This document shows, in pieces, positions 1-8,475 of a stretch of DNA of 64,000 bases. Numbering within the stretch: the stretch's first letter is position 1; the number at the start of each line of letters is the position of its first letter. The DNA lies in the NCBI RefSeq assembly GCF_001423085.1, contig NZ_LMNU01000034.1, positions 1 to 64,000 of the forward strand, in the 5' to 3' direction. The position numbers and the translations under genes are program-made. The stretch is from Methylobacterium sp. Leaf125 (GTDB lineage: Bacteria > Pseudomonadota > Alphaproteobacteria > Rhizobiales > Beijerinckiaceae). The notes under the pieces are model-generated. The model saw only the letters and a program-made list of their open reading frames with translations, made no database searches and was not told the DNA's origin.

Positions 1-102
1 GATGTCTGCTTCATCTTCGCTCCTCAGGGGCTACGATGAACCAGCCATCCTCCGTTCGGGAAGACCCTCATTCTGTCCCACAGGTGCTGACGTCGGACAC
101 TC

Positions 103-366
103 GTGAACGCGGTCGGCCCGGCCTTCATTGCCACGCCGATGACCAACGCCCAGATGGAGAAGAAGTCGAAAGAGAAGGGCATCTCCTTCGACGAGGCGGT
201 TCAACAAACGTTGGATGAGGAGCGCCCCGGCATCGTCGCCAAGCGCCGCGGCCGAGCTGAGGAGGTTGCGGCGGCAGTGACGTTCCTTTGCTCGGAACAC
301 GCCAGCTTCATCACCGGCGAGTTCCTCCGGGTCGACGGCGGCTCCGTTATGACTATGGGGGCCTAA
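103..366 (+). pseudogene. C-terminal remnant of a short-chain dehydrogenase (SDR)
   Basis: The 87 residues begin with VNAVGPAFIATPM and end with FITGEFLRVDGGSVMTMGA. These are the post-catalytic and C-terminal signatures of classical NAD(P)-dependent SDR oxidoreductases (about 250 residues). The Rossmann Gly motif and the Ser-Tyr-Lys catalytic residues are missing, and the bases upstream do not encode them in any frame. The piece is therefore a 5'-truncated gene; the break lies at about position 100, just before the GTG that happens to open the frame. The following 225 bases up to the LysR gene hold nothing I recognise. Confidence 0.6.
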
Positions 367-591
367 GGCTTCGTTGCGGACCAGCAGCCGTTCTGTGTTG
401 ATGCACAAGGGAATGGCTGCTTTCTGGACGCCCACGCTCTCACAGCAGTGACTGCGTTGGGTCGACATCTGCCGGACTGCTCTCCGCCCGGGATGGGTGG
501 ATTTCCGCCTGACCGCTTACGGTAAGCTCTTCGCCAAAGCGGCCACCGCCTCACGCATCCCCGGCGTCCCCGGATCATTCCGTCCTCGGCA

Positions 592-1476
592 TCAGATCCT
601 CATGCGGTCGATCAAGACCCTGAGACCCCCGGAGACATGCCGCCGGTTCGGATAGTACAGGAACAGGTCGCCCTTCACGGGGCACCAATCCTCCAGGCAC
701 GGGACCAGCGTCCCGGCATCGAGGTACGGCCTGGCGCGATCCTCCCAGACGTAGGCGAGGCCGCCTCCCTTGGTGGCCACCTCGATCATCAGGGATTGGT
801 CGTCCAGGGTGATCGGACCGTCGACCTCGACCTCGATGACCTCGCCCCCCCGCTCGAACCGCCAGTTGAACATCTTGCCGCTGGGGAAGCGGTACCGGAT
901 GCCGGTGTGCCGAGCGAGATCGCGCGGGTGCTCTGGACGCGGGTTCTTGCTCAGGTATTCCGGCGAGCCCACCACGACGAGACGCTGCACAGGCCCGATC
1001 CGGACGGCGACCATGTCTCGGGACAGGACCTCGCCAAATCGGACACCGGCGTCAAAACCTTCCTCGACGATGTCGACCAAGCGGTCGGTCGCCACGACGT
1101 CGAGCTTCAGGCCAGGGTTCTCCTCGATCAGCGGGACCATGACGTCGCGCAGCAGGAAAGGGGCAATCGAGGTCGGCAGGTTGATCCTGACGGTGCCGAA
1201 CGGCGTCTCCCGGAAGGTGTTCAGGCTCTCCTGGGCCCTCGCGATCTGCTCGAAGGCAGGTGAAAGCTCGGCGAGGAAGCGTTCGCCCGCGTCGGTCAGG
1301 GCGACGGACCGAGTCGTGCGCTGGAGCAATCGAACGCCGATGCGCTCCTCAAGGCTGCGGATGGCATGGCTGACCGCCGAGGATGCGACGCCGCGCTCCG
1401 TCGCAGCCTTCCGGAAGCTGCGATGCTTGGCGACCGCCAGGAAGGTCGACATCTCACCGAGTTCGCTCGCACGCAT
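592..1476 (-). CDS. LysR-family transcriptional regulator
   Basis: A 294-residue protein of normal LysR length. Residues 1-60 form the winged HTH (FLAVAKHRSFRKAATERGV, then SHAIRSLEERIGVRLLQRTT), and about 90-290 form the periplasmic-binding-like effector domain. The frame stays open far upstream, but the HTH must lie at the N-terminus, so I place the start at the ATG at 1476. The gene is divergent from the dehydrogenase at 1603, with 126 bases between them, the classic layout for a LysR protein controlling its neighbour. By analogy with this subfamily it probably senses an electrophile or quinone-like substrate; the effector is unknown. Confidence 0.88.
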   Translation of the reverse strand: MRASELGEMSTFLAVAKHRSFRKAATERGVASSAVSHAIRSLEERIGVRLLQRTTRSVALTDAGERFLAELSPAFEQIARAQESLNTFRETPFGTVRINLPTSIAPFLLRDVMVPLIEENPGLKLDVVATDRLVDIVEEGFDAGVRFGEVLSRDMVAVRIGPVQRLVVVGSPEYLSKNPRPEHPRDLARHTGIRYRFPSGKMFNWRFERGGEVIEVEVDGPITLDDQSLMIEVATKGGGLAYVWEDRARPYLDAGTLVPCLEDWCPVKGDLFLYYPNRRHVSGGLRVLIDRMRI

Positions 1477-1602
1477 TGTTCTGTCTCGTTCATCACCGCG
1501 CGCAGAAACTGGCAGGTTATCGCAGCAGTCTCCCACCCCTAGGTTCCAGACACCAGCCAATTCCCGATGCGAGGGAATGGCATCGGCGACAGGAAACAGC
1601 CC

Positions 1603-2592
1603 ATGACGCGCATCGTACGATTCCATGAGATCGGCGCACCCGAAGTCCTTAAGGTCGAGGACGTCACGGTACCGGCGCCGAAGGCGGGCGAGGTCCAGAT
1701 CCAGGTCAAGGCGATGGGACTGAACCGCGCCGAGGTGATGTTCCGGACCGGCCAGTACGTCACCGAGCCGGCCTTCCCGGCCATCCTCGGTTACGAGGCC
1801 GCCGGCATCGTCGAGGCCCTTGGAGCGGATGTCGAAGGCATTGCGCCGGGCGATGCCGTCAGCGTAGTCCCCTGCTTCATGCTGGGTGAGTATGGCCTCC
1901 ACGGCGAGCTCGTGAACGCGCCGGCCATCGGTGTCGTGAAGCACCCGGACACGCTGTCCTGGGAGGAGGCGGCCGCCACCTGGATGATGTTCACGACCGC
2001 CTATGGCGCCTTGGTTGACATCGCCGACGTCAAGGCCGGCGAGACGGTGCTGATCCGCGCCGCGTCCAGCAGCGTCGGGCTCGCCGCGATCCAGATCACG
2101 AAGGCCCTCGGCGCCGTCCCCGTCGCGTTGACCCGGCGCAGCAACAAGCGCGACGAACTCCTGGCGCATGGCGCAGCCCACGTCATCGCCACGGAAGAGC
2201 AGGACCTCGTCGCCGAGGTGATGCGGATCACGGACGGCAAGGGCGCCCGCGTCGCCTTCGACCCGGTCGGCGGACCGGAGGTCGGCAAGATCCTTGATGC
2301 CTTGAGCACCCTCGGGATTTTCTTTCAGTACGGCGCGCTCGACACCACGCCCATCACCATCCCGGTCCTCTCGCTGCTCGGCAAGAACCTGACGGTGCGC
2401 GGCTACCAGATCTTCGAGGTCAGCACGGACCCGGAGCGCCTAAGCAAGGCCAAGGCGTACATCGTCGAGGGCTTGGCCTCGGGGGCACTCAAGCCGGTCA
2501 TCGCCAAGACCTTCGGGCTCGACGAGATCGTGGAGGCGCATCGGTTCATGGAGAGCAACGAGCAGATCGGGAAGATCGTCGTTACGGTCTAG
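1603..2592 (+). CDS. zinc-free alcohol dehydrogenase / quinone oxidoreductase-like protein (MDR family)
   Basis: A 329-residue medium-chain dehydrogenase/reductase. The N-terminal GroES-like domain has GLNRAEVMFRTGQY and LGYEAAGIVEALG. The Rossmann part has AASSSVGLAAIQITKALGA in the usual nucleotide-binding position, and the C-terminus has ETNEQIGKIVV-type residues (seen as ESNEQIGKIVV). The catalytic and structural zinc cysteines of alcohol dehydrogenases are absent, so NADPH:quinone or enone reduction is more likely than alcohol oxidation. The start ATG follows AGGAAAC; an in-frame ATG 36 bases upstream has no comparable site. It is divergent from a LysR gene that probably regulates it. 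Confidence 0.85.
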   Translation: MTRIVRFHEIGAPEVLKVEDVTVPAPKAGEVQIQVKAMGLNRAEVMFRTGQYVTEPAFPAILGYEAAGIVEALGADVEGIAPGDAVSVVPCFMLGEYGLHGELVNAPAIGVVKHPDTLSWEEAAATWMMFTTAYGALVDIADVKAGETVLIRAASSSVGLAAIQITKALGAVPVALTRRSNKRDELLAHGAAHVIATEEQDLVAEVMRITDGKGARVAFDPVGGPEVGKILDALSTLGIFFQYGALDTTPITIPVLSLLGKNLTVRGYQIFEVSTDPERLSKAKAYIVEGLASGALKPVIAKTFGLDEIVEAHRFMESNEQIGKIVVTV

Positions 2593-2962
2593 CCGCACCA
2601 CGAGGGCTCAGCCAGCCCGCCGGTGGGGGATGCGTCCGCTTACGAGTACCGGCTACCCCCTGCGTTCCGGCGAGGTTGGGTCGATAGCTGTCCGTCCGTC
2701 AGCTGGTGTGAGGCAAGGTTTTGGCTGCTGCCTTAAGTTGAAGCCGCCAACCTGCAGTGCGTGCGCTACGTCGGCGGCGGTAAGCTCAGCGCTTGGTCCG
2801 CCTGCGCGGCCGGGCAGGTCGCTGGCGCCTCGTTCGATGCAAACTTGGGCGGGAAATTAGGTTTTGATTGCACGTTCGGTCCGGGACGCGATCTGGGACC
2901 GCACGTATTCGCGGCCCTCACGTGCTCTGCCCGTCGCCGCGGGTTGACCCCCCGGGACGACG
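2593..2962. other. gene-poor stretch at the probable left edge of the integrated element
   Basis: This stretch lies between the dehydrogenase and the tail-fibre-like fragment. Open frames exist on both strands, but none has a convincing ribosome-binding site or recognisable product. If the element starting here is an integrated prophage, its left junction should lie in or near this stretch, but I see no tRNA-Gly-like copy matching the one at 13150-13226. Confidence 0.3.
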
Positions 2963-3364
2963 GTGACCCTGCCGGGCTTCCCGCCGCAAGAGAAGATCTC
3001 CGCCTGGGCGCTCGTCAACGGCGCCCTGAGATGGGCCATCCGCGCGTGGACCGACGGCAAGCCCGCGGCCGGGAAAACGCTCCACCGCGAGGTGATCGAC
3101 CGCTACCTCTTCCTCACCAAGGGGCTGCCCGAGGCCCGAGGCGTGCTGGGCGCGGCGGCGACCGCGAGCACGACGTTCACGGTGACAAAGAACGGCTCCG
3201 TGGTGGCGACCCTGGCCTTCGCGACCAACTCCAAGGTGGGCGTCTGGACGATGGCAGCGGACACGTTCTGCGTGTCCGGGGACGTCCTCGCCATCGTCGC
3301 GCCAGCGACCCAGGGCAGCGCGGCCGCCGACCTCACAGCCGTGTTCTCGGGCACCCAGACCTGA
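2963..3364 (+). CDS. phage tail-fibre-like protein, short or N-terminally truncated
   Basis: A 133-residue protein starting at GTG, with an in-frame TGA only 18 bases upstream. The C-terminal half alternates small and beta-prone residues (STTFTVTKNGSVVATLAF, then GDVLAIVAPATQGSAAADL). This resembles the beta-rich C-terminal domains of phage tail fibre or appendage proteins in alphaproteobacterial prophages. No other tail gene is beside it, so it looks like the surviving end of a tail module. The assignment rests on composition and pattern only; 'hypothetical protein' is the safe alternative. Confidence 0.45.
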   Translation: MTLPGFPPQEKISAWALVNGALRWAIRAWTDGKPAAGKTLHREVIDRYLFLTKGLPEARGVLGAAATASTTFTVTKNGSVVATLAFATNSKVGVWTMAADTFCVSGDVLAIVAPATQGSAAADLTAVFSGTQT

Positions 3365-3599
3365 GGCGCGCCGGGGTACGTGCTTTCCCCACATTCCGTT
3401 ACAGAACCGGGGCGCCCGCGTTACGAAGGCATGAAGTAACGGGGCGCTCCGATGCCGAACGTATCTCCTCTGCAGGGGTTTCCGAAAACTGGGGAATACG
3501 CACGGTGCGCCCAGGGAAGCCTTTACCACGGGGGGGATCGGCGCTGGACGGCGATTCGGCGAGCTGAGATCGTCTCCCTCGAAGACGCAGGAGGCCGCT

Positions 3600-3917
3600 A
3601 TGACCGCACACGCCATCGCAGAGGGTTTTGACGTCGGCTTCCAGCGCCTCGCCGGGGTCGCCTTCACGCTCCATCAGGACCGCCTTGATGCGCAGCACGA
3701 GGCCGCCCTCGATCAGCGCGAGCGGAACCTCGACGCGGTCGGCCGGGTGGCCGCTCGGGTTCGCCGGGATGCCGACCGCATCGAGAGCCTGGAGGCCGAC
3801 AACGCCCGGCTCCGGGCCGAGCTCAGCGCCATGCGGATGCGGGCCCTGCGCGCAGAGGGCAGCCTCGAAGACGTGAAGGGCGCCCTCCGGACGCTCCGGG
3901 GAACGCGCGCGGCATGA
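3600..3917 (+). CDS. small coiled-coil protein of unknown function
   Basis: A 105-residue, highly charged protein. The second half (DADRIESLEADNARLRAEL and on) has the heptad spacing of a coiled coil with Leu, Ile and Ala at core positions. Base content matches neighbouring element genes. A purine-rich GGAGG lies just before the ATG (GCAGGAGGCCGCT). The gene is followed by a strong hairpin (4052-4084) shared with the convergent gene at 4109. Function unknown; small coiled-coil proteins are common in phage accessory regions. Confidence 0.55.
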   Translation: MTAHAIAEGFDVGFQRLAGVAFTLHQDRLDAQHEAALDQRERNLDAVGRVAARVRRDADRIESLEADNARLRAELSAMRMRALRAEGSLEDVKGALRTLRGTRAA

Positions 3918-4051
3918 TGGGATGCCCTAGCGGCACGACGTCGTGCGCAGAGATGCTGACGTGATGCGCACAAGTGTGCACAGGGAAAAGCACAACGGGT
4001 TTGTCGCCGAAATGATGTGGCAGGTTGTCGCAGTCTGACGCAGGCAAAAAG

Positions 4052-4084
4052 AGAGGGCCGCCCCGGCATTCGGGGCGGCCCTCT
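4052..4084. terminator. bidirectional hairpin terminator
   Basis: A perfect 14-bp stem (4052-4065 pairs with 4071-4084, core GGGCCGCCCC/GGGGCGGCCC) closes a 5-base GCATT loop. An A-run lies on the left (five A's just before it), which becomes a U-run for transcripts coming from the right. It sits between the convergent genes ending at 3917 and 4109, so it can stop both. Confidence 0.75.
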
Positions 4085-4108
4085 TCCGTTTCGGCGTGGC
4101 TCGCTCTA

Positions 4109-4702
4109 TCAGGCCGCGAGGCCGACCGGCTCGGGCTGGTCCTCGATGAGATCCTGGAGGATCTCCAATGCCTGGGCCCTGGCGTCCTCCGGTGACGGGG
4201 CGGCCGGGGCCTCGGCGGCGCACCGGCCGACGAGGACGATGCGGTCACCGACCCTGGCGAACCCCCGGCCGAGGCGCGCCTCCCGGCAGAGGGGGAGATC
4301 TGCGATGGGGCGCTCGCCGAGGACGTGCTCGCCGACGCGCTTTGCCCCATGCTGCGTCAGCCGCTGGAGATCCTCGGCCGAGAGCCGGGCGACCCATTTG
4401 ACGATGTCCTCCGGCAGGCGCGTCATGTCGGGCGCCGGGTGGCGTCCCCCGGACAGCGTCGAAAGGGCGTGGTCGAAGGCGATCTTGCCTGCGTCGATGT
4501 CGAGATCCGGGAGGGCTTCCTTCCCGCTCGATTCGGGGGCGGCCGCGACGCGTTCCAGGGCGTCCTCGACGTCGGCGCCGGGCGGCGGCGCCATGCTCGG
4601 GAAGATCGACCGCACGATCCACTTCCCGCCTTCCCAGACCAGTTTCGTCGCCGCGGCCATCGCCGCGAGCACCCACATCATCATCCTTGCTGCCGTCCGC
4701 AT
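4109..4702 (-). CDS. element-borne protein with N-terminal membrane segment, unknown function
   Basis: A 197-residue protein. Residues 1-20 (MRTAARMMMWVLAAMAAATK) form a hydrophobic signal-anchor. A Pro/Ala-rich linker and an acidic helical body follow, with no enzyme motif that I recognise. The frame is open far upstream, but the ATG at 4702 is preceded by GGAAGGGA at good spacing, which fixes the start. The gene shares its orientation with the next one (4782-5360) and was probably transcribed with it from the control region at about 5400. No functional assignment. Confidence 0.55.
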   Translation of the reverse strand: MRTAARMMMWVLAAMAAATKLVWEGGKWIVRSIFPSMAPPPGADVEDALERVAAAPESSGKEALPDLDIDAGKIAFDHALSTLSGGRHPAPDMTRLPEDIVKWVARLSAEDLQRLTQHGAKRVGEHVLGERPIADLPLCREARLGRGFARVGDRIVLVGRCAAEAPAAPSPEDARAQALEILQDLIEDQPEPVGLAA

Positions 4703-4781
4703 GGCTTCGTCCCTTCCCGGTTGAATGGTCCCGACACCATTCTCGACGGGGCGATGAAAACGACCAGGGCCATACGTACGA

Positions 4782-5360
4782 TCAGGCAGCGGATCTGATC
4801 GCGTCGGCCGCGGCGATGGCCTCGGGGCTGTCGGATGGCGAGATGGGCAGGCCGGCCTCCTGCATTTCGGCGAGGCTCGGACCCCGTAGCCAGATCTGCT
4901 TGGGGGTCGTCTTCTCGACGATGGCCCAATACCCCCTCCACTCCGTGCCGGTGCCGGCCTCGTAGCCGTGGCCCTCCGGCATGCGAATCCGCGTCGGCCC
5001 GAAATCGAGGCCGGCCGCCAGGACGAGGCGCCGGTGCAGACGGGCCAGCGCGCCCTCAGGATCGAGCTCGTCGGCTGCGTCGTCCTTCGCGACTGGCGTG
5101 AGCGAGCCGTCCGCTTCCAGGCGATACGCCGCGTGCCGGCCACCCCATGGGCCGTCGCCTTGGGCGGACATGCCCGCCGGCGTCGCAACGAGGAGCGTCC
5201 CCGCGGGCATGTCGACGTCATAGACGCCCACGCGCGCGAGGCCCGTGCCTTCGTGGCGGACGGCCCGGATCGGCCTGCCGTTGCAGACGTGCCCGCGCTC
5301 CCGCGAAGCCAGGACCGCGGTCCAGAGCCAAGTGTCGTGGGGGAGACGGGCGGTGATCAT
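4782..5360 (-). CDS. hypothetical element protein
   Basis: A 192-residue soluble protein with a GGAG ribosome-binding site before its ATG. It has no signal peptide or membrane segment. It contains the stretch RRLVLAAGLDFGPTRIRMPEG and a Trp/Tyr-rich segment near the C-terminus (TEWRGYWAIVEK). I do not recognise a family. It is the first leftward gene from the divergent control region at 5361-5587, in the place where a phage repressor-side or lysogenic gene is often found, but it has no HTH. Confidence 0.55.
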   Translation of the reverse strand: MITARLPHDTWLWTAVLASRERGHVCNGRPIRAVRHEGTGLARVGVYDVDMPAGTLLVATPAGMSAQGDGPWGGRHAAYRLEADGSLTPVAKDDAADELDPEGALARLHRRLVLAAGLDFGPTRIRMPEGHGYEAGTGTEWRGYWAIVEKTTPKQIWLRGPSLAEMQEAGLPISPSDSPEAIAAADAIRSAA

Positions 5361-5403
5361 GCAGGCTCCAAAGAAAACTTTCGAAGTTTCTAAAACAACT
5401 CGC

Positions 5404-5480
5404 TTGACTCATTTCCCAAGTATTGGGATATTTGCCAGGCTAGAGGCGAGAAGATAATTACATAATACCTCTTGGCAAAA
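5404..5480. promoter_or_regulatory. probable divergent control region with operator between -35 and -10
   Basis: On the + strand a TTGACT (5404-5409) and GATATT (5427-5432) are 17 bases apart. The perfect inverted repeat TCCCAA-GTA-TTGGGA (5414-5428) fills the spacer. A second pair, TTTGCCA (5431-5437) and TGGCAAA (5473-5479), flanks the likely start of transcription. The surrounding 200 bases are AT-rich compared with the genes. This fits a repressor-controlled promoter for the rightward gene string that begins at 5588. Confidence 0.5.
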
Positions 5481-5587
5481 CGCATTTCCAGGCATATTAC
5501 TAGAGTATCGAGGCAAGGCCCTTAGGCCTGCCCGGTATTCCCCCTGAGAGATACGTTGCCGGCTCGGCCGGCCGAGGAGGCTCGCCT

Positions 5588-5827
5588 ATGGCGCACTCGA
5601 ACGAGGAGGACGCTCGCGCCGCGTCCGTCATCACGCCGCCTGAGGCGGTCGCGGCATTGCGGGCAGCGGTCGCGGCGGCCGGTAGCCAGAAGAGGTTCGC
5701 CTGCGCACACGGGCTGTCGCAGTCTGATGTCAGCTCCGCCCTGCGGGGCCGCCGCCCGCCCCCGCCCGGCATCCTGGCCGCTCTCGGGATCTCCTGGGAA
5801 CTCGTCCGGCGCGGGGGGCAGGCATGA
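5588..5827 (+). CDS. YdaS/Cro-like helix-turn-helix protein
   Basis: A 79-residue protein. Residues about 30-66 (GSQKRFACAHGLSQSDVSSA, then LRGRRPPPPGILAALGI) match the layout of YdaS-type phage HTH proteins: Gly-x-Gln start, helix-turn-helix with Val-Ser, then L-x-GRR-x-P and I-L-x-A-L-G. GAGGAGG precedes the ATG. It is the first rightward gene after the operator region and its stop overlaps the next start (ATGA), so it heads a coupled operon. It is probably a Cro-like regulator of that operon; the DNA site is unproven. Confidence 0.6.
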   Translation: MAHSNEEDARAASVITPPEAVAALRAAVAAAGSQKRFACAHGLSQSDVSSALRGRRPPPPGILAALGISWELVRRGGQA

Positions 5828-6216
5828 GCACCCGCACCTCGTTCGCCGACGGCCTCGTCTCTCTGGACATGCGCGAGACCCGCGCCCGCCTCGCGGAGGC
5901 GATGGCCGCCACCAAGGTCCACCCGAGTTGGGCAGAAGGCTCCAAGGGCAAGCTCCTCCAGGACGCCGTCAGCCGCGTAGAGCGCGAGCTCCTCACGTCC
6001 GCCCGTGGCGCGATTCAGATCCTGGACGAGGCGCTCCAGGAGGCCGACTTCAAGCCCGTCCCCGCGACCGCGGCTGAAGCCCACGCGCAGATCGTCAGCG
6101 AGCTCGACGCTGACCGGCCGCCTGCGCCGGTTCGGCAGTCCCCGCCGCCGTCGCCCCTGGGCGCCCGTCGCGTGCAAGTCCCCCCGCCGAGGCCGCGCCT
6201 GCCGCAGCGGCCCTAG
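5824..6216 (+). CDS. hypothetical protein, helical with Pro-rich tail
   Basis: A 130-residue protein starting inside the stop of the HTH gene (ATGA overlap), so the two are translationally coupled. The first 100 residues are predicted helical and charged, and the last 30 are Pro/Arg-rich. No known family recognised. Position directly after a Cro-like gene suggests an early element function, for example replication control, but that is only inference. Confidence 0.5.
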   Translation: MSTRTSFADGLVSLDMRETRARLAEAMAATKVHPSWAEGSKGKLLQDAVSRVERELLTSARGAIQILDEALQEADFKPVPATAAEAHAQIVSELDADRPPAPVRQSPPPSPLGARRVQVPPPRPRLPQRP

Positions 6217-6230
6217 GCATCCCCGTCGAC

Positions 6231-6252
6231 GCGCCAGGCGGTCAGTGGCGCC
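6231..6252. repeat. hairpin box, copy 1
   Basis: GCGCCAGGCGGTCAGTGGCGCC contains the inverted arms GCGCCA and TGGCGC around a 10-base centre. It lies 36 bases before the start of the gene at 6289. A near-identical box (one base shorter) occurs at 6946-6966 before the next gene. Confidence 0.6.
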
Positions 6253-6288
6253 AATCAAAAACCACCATTCCAGATCGAGGCACCCGAC

Positions 6289-6933
6289 ATGATCAAGCAT
6301 CAATTCCCACTCGAAAAGGTCCCCCTCGACGAGCGTCCATACCCCATCGAGGGGTTCGCCATCCGGACCGACGGTGGTGTGTGGATGATGCGCCGGTACC
6401 GCGGCGTCGACGTCCAGCAGGGGATGTGGACCACCTCAGGGCGGTGGTCATACGTCCTGCGGGGACGCGAGCGGTTCGCTGACACGCTGACCGACGCCTG
6501 CGACCAGATCGACGCGTACATGAGGCGTAGCGCCGGCCAGCGCCGCCGGCACGACGCGCGTCTCGCGGAGCGGGCCACCGAGGAGGCCGAGGCCGTCGCC
6601 GACATCGACTACGAGGACCTCTGCGCCCTGTTGGCCGCCGAGCGGGCGAGCGCCGAGGTCGACTTCGTCAAGCTGATCCGTGGCGAGGTCGACGCCTCCT
6701 TAATGAGCGACCTGGCGTGTCTACGCAGGCTGCTGAGATGCGTCCGCTATGCCGGGGACGACTGGGCAATGCTCATGCTCGGTATGAGCCAGGAGCGCGT
6801 GGACGCCTTCGCCGCGCGCAGCGAGGCTCTCTACCGGCGGCTGGCGCGCTTCAGCGGCGAGCGCACCGACATCTTCACCGAAGAGACGGCGGCCGGCCGC
6901 GAAGCCGATAGCGCCCACCTCCATAACGCCTGA
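6289..6933 (+). CDS. hypothetical element protein
   Basis: A 214-residue soluble protein starting MIKHQFPLEKVPLDERPY. The N-terminal part is rich in Trp/Tyr and beta-prone (RTDGGVWMMRRYRGVD), followed by a long Arg/Glu-rich helical segment. No family recognised. It is preceded by the hairpin box at 6231 rather than by an overlap with the previous gene, so it may have its own signal for expression or RNA processing. Confidence 0.5.
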   Translation: MIKHQFPLEKVPLDERPYPIEGFAIRTDGGVWMMRRYRGVDVQQGMWTTSGRWSYVLRGRERFADTLTDACDQIDAYMRRSAGQRRRHDARLAERATEEAEAVADIDYEDLCALLAAERASAEVDFVKLIRGEVDASLMSDLACLRRLLRCVRYAGDDWAMLMLGMSQERVDAFAARSEALYRRLARFSGERTDIFTEETAAGREADSAHLHNA

Positions 6934-6945
6934 TCGCCCCGTCGC

Positions 6946-6966
6946 GCGCCAGGCGGCAGTGGCGCC
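6946..6966. repeat. hairpin box, copy 2
   Basis: GCGCCAGGCGGCAGTGGCGC plus a final C matches copy 1 (6231-6252) except for a single missing T in the centre. The arms GCGCCA and TGGCGC are conserved exactly. It lies 40 bases before the ATG at 7007, nearly the same distance as for copy 1. Confidence 0.6.
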
Positions 6967-7006
6967 CCCTTTATTCCGAGCATCCCCCAGAACAGGAGAG
7001 CGTCCC

Positions 7007-8107
7007 ATGCGGCGCGAGACCAGCGAATTCAGGACACGGTTCACCGACGACGGCGCCAAGGCCATCGCGGTGAACGACGCGGAGATCGTCATCGCCAAAG
7101 CCATCCTGGCGAGCGTTGGCGAGCGGTTCGGTCGGCCCGCTGAGGAGCGGGCCCACGAAATCACGCAGGCCCTCGACGCGGCCGGGTTCGATATCCGGTA
7201 CCGCACCCTCGACATCCTGCCTGACGAGGCCGCCGCTCGCTACGGTAAGGACCCGGCGGAGGTATTACGCCAGGCCGAAGCCATGCGTCAGCGCGCAGAG
7301 GAGCTCGGGCTCACCCGACCGGCCGGGAGCGCCGCCCGCGTCGGCGAGGCGCGCCTGACCGGAGACTGGAGCAAGGTCTCCGACGCCGACTGGACGGCCT
7401 GGGTGAACGTCCTGCGCCAGAGCGATCCCGCCGCCGCGGCGGAGTTCCTGCCGACGTACGAGACCCTCGCCCGCCCGGGTTACCTGTTCGTCCAGGCGGA
7501 CGGCACGGTAGCCCTAAGGGGCAGGCCCGACATCGAGGTAAGCGTGAACGGTGTCGTCGAGCGAACCCTTGAGCCTGCCACGGTGACGCTGGAGCCCGGC
7601 CGGATCGAGGAATTGCCGGCCGGCACCAAGGTCTCGGCGCCGGCATCCGAGACGGGCTACGCGGAAGCCCTTCGCCTCGTCCGCGAGGGACGGGCTTGGC
7701 CGGGCGCGATCACGAGGGCGCTTGGCGGAGCTTCGGCCGATGGGCCGGAAGGCAACGTCTGGAAGCTCTACAGCGAGCGCATGCGCACGATGGGTTCGGA
7801 TGCCGAACCCGAGGGCGGGGAGCCCGAGAAGGACAATTGGGGCGTCTGCTGCCGCCTCGCTAACGACATGGCGGCCCGCCACGGGTGCCGGGTCGAGCTC
7901 ACCGGTCGCGACGACCCGGCCGACCCGAACAGCTACCACGACGACCTGTGCACCTTTGCTGTCGTCACGGATCGCTCGACGGGGCGCCTCGTCGGATTGG
8001 TCGAGTGCTGGGACACAGAGGATGGCGACCCCATCGTGCCCCGGACATGGCTGAAGGCCGTGCTCCTGGCCTGGCGTGCCCAGGGTACCCCGAAGAGGGC
8101 CGCCTGA
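7007..8107 (+). CDS. hypothetical element protein, 366 residues
   Basis: The start is the ATG at 7007, preceded by AGGAG; an in-frame start 48 bases upstream lies in the hairpin region and has no such site. The N-terminal 100 residues are helical and acidic. The middle contains a repeated beta-type stretch (VSVNGVVERTLEPATVTLEP). The C-terminal 90 residues hold DNWGVCCRLANDMAARHGC and a Cys/His-poor alpha/beta segment. No family recognised. The stop overlaps the next start (TGATG), showing a coupled operon. Confidence 0.5.
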   Translation: MRRETSEFRTRFTDDGAKAIAVNDAEIVIAKAILASVGERFGRPAEERAHEITQALDAAGFDIRYRTLDILPDEAAARYGKDPAEVLRQAEAMRQRAEELGLTRPAGSAARVGEARLTGDWSKVSDADWTAWVNVLRQSDPAAAAEFLPTYETLARPGYLFVQADGTVALRGRPDIEVSVNGVVERTLEPATVTLEPGRIEELPAGTKVSAPASETGYAEALRLVREGRAWPGAITRALGGASADGPEGNVWKLYSERMRTMGSDAEPEGGEPEKDNWGVCCRLANDMAARHGCRVELTGRDDPADPNSYHDDLCTFAVVTDRSTGRLVGLVECWDTEDGDPIVPRTWLKAVLLAWRAQGTPKRAA

Positions 8108-8475
8108 TGCGCACCGTCAACCTCAACATCGACGACGGCTTGGCCCTCTCGAACGTGCAGCCCGATGCCTCGACCGGCATCGCCACGCTGGAGGGCGTAG
8201 AGGGCGGCTACGTCCGATGGGTCCACGTCATGGCGGCCAACGAGCACACCGTCCCGCTGGCATACGAGACGACCGCGGAGGACGCGCTGCGCCTCGCCGC
8301 CGCGATCATCGAGTGGGATGCCGGGATGATGGAGCGGGCCGACGGCCCGTTCCACACCAAGTGGTCGAACCTGGGGCCCCGGCAGACCATCCGCCACTTC
8401 CTGCCCAAGATGCACCCGTGCGAGTTCCGCGAGATGTTCGCGGACACCTACGACCTCCAGGGCGAGGTCCGCTGA
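8107..8475 (+). CDS. hypothetical element protein
   Basis: A 122-residue protein coupled by a TGATG overlap on both sides. It contains EYTTAEDAL-like acidic helix (YETTAEDALRLAAAIIEWD) and a C-terminal PKMHPCEFREMFADTYD. No recognisable domain. The one-base overlaps with both neighbours indicate a polycistronic message with the genes from 7007 to 9818. Confidence 0.5.
   Translation: MRTVNLNIDDGLALSNVQPDASTGIATLEGVEGGYVRWVHVMAANEHTVPLAYETTAEDALRLAAAIIEWDAGMMERADGPFHTKWSNLGPRQTIRHFLPKMHPCEFREMFADTYDLQGEVR

Noticed and set aside
1477..2181. Extension of the LysR reading frame upstream to 2181
   Set aside because: It runs antisense through the dehydrogenase gene; the LysR HTH must be at the N-terminus, so the start is at 1476.
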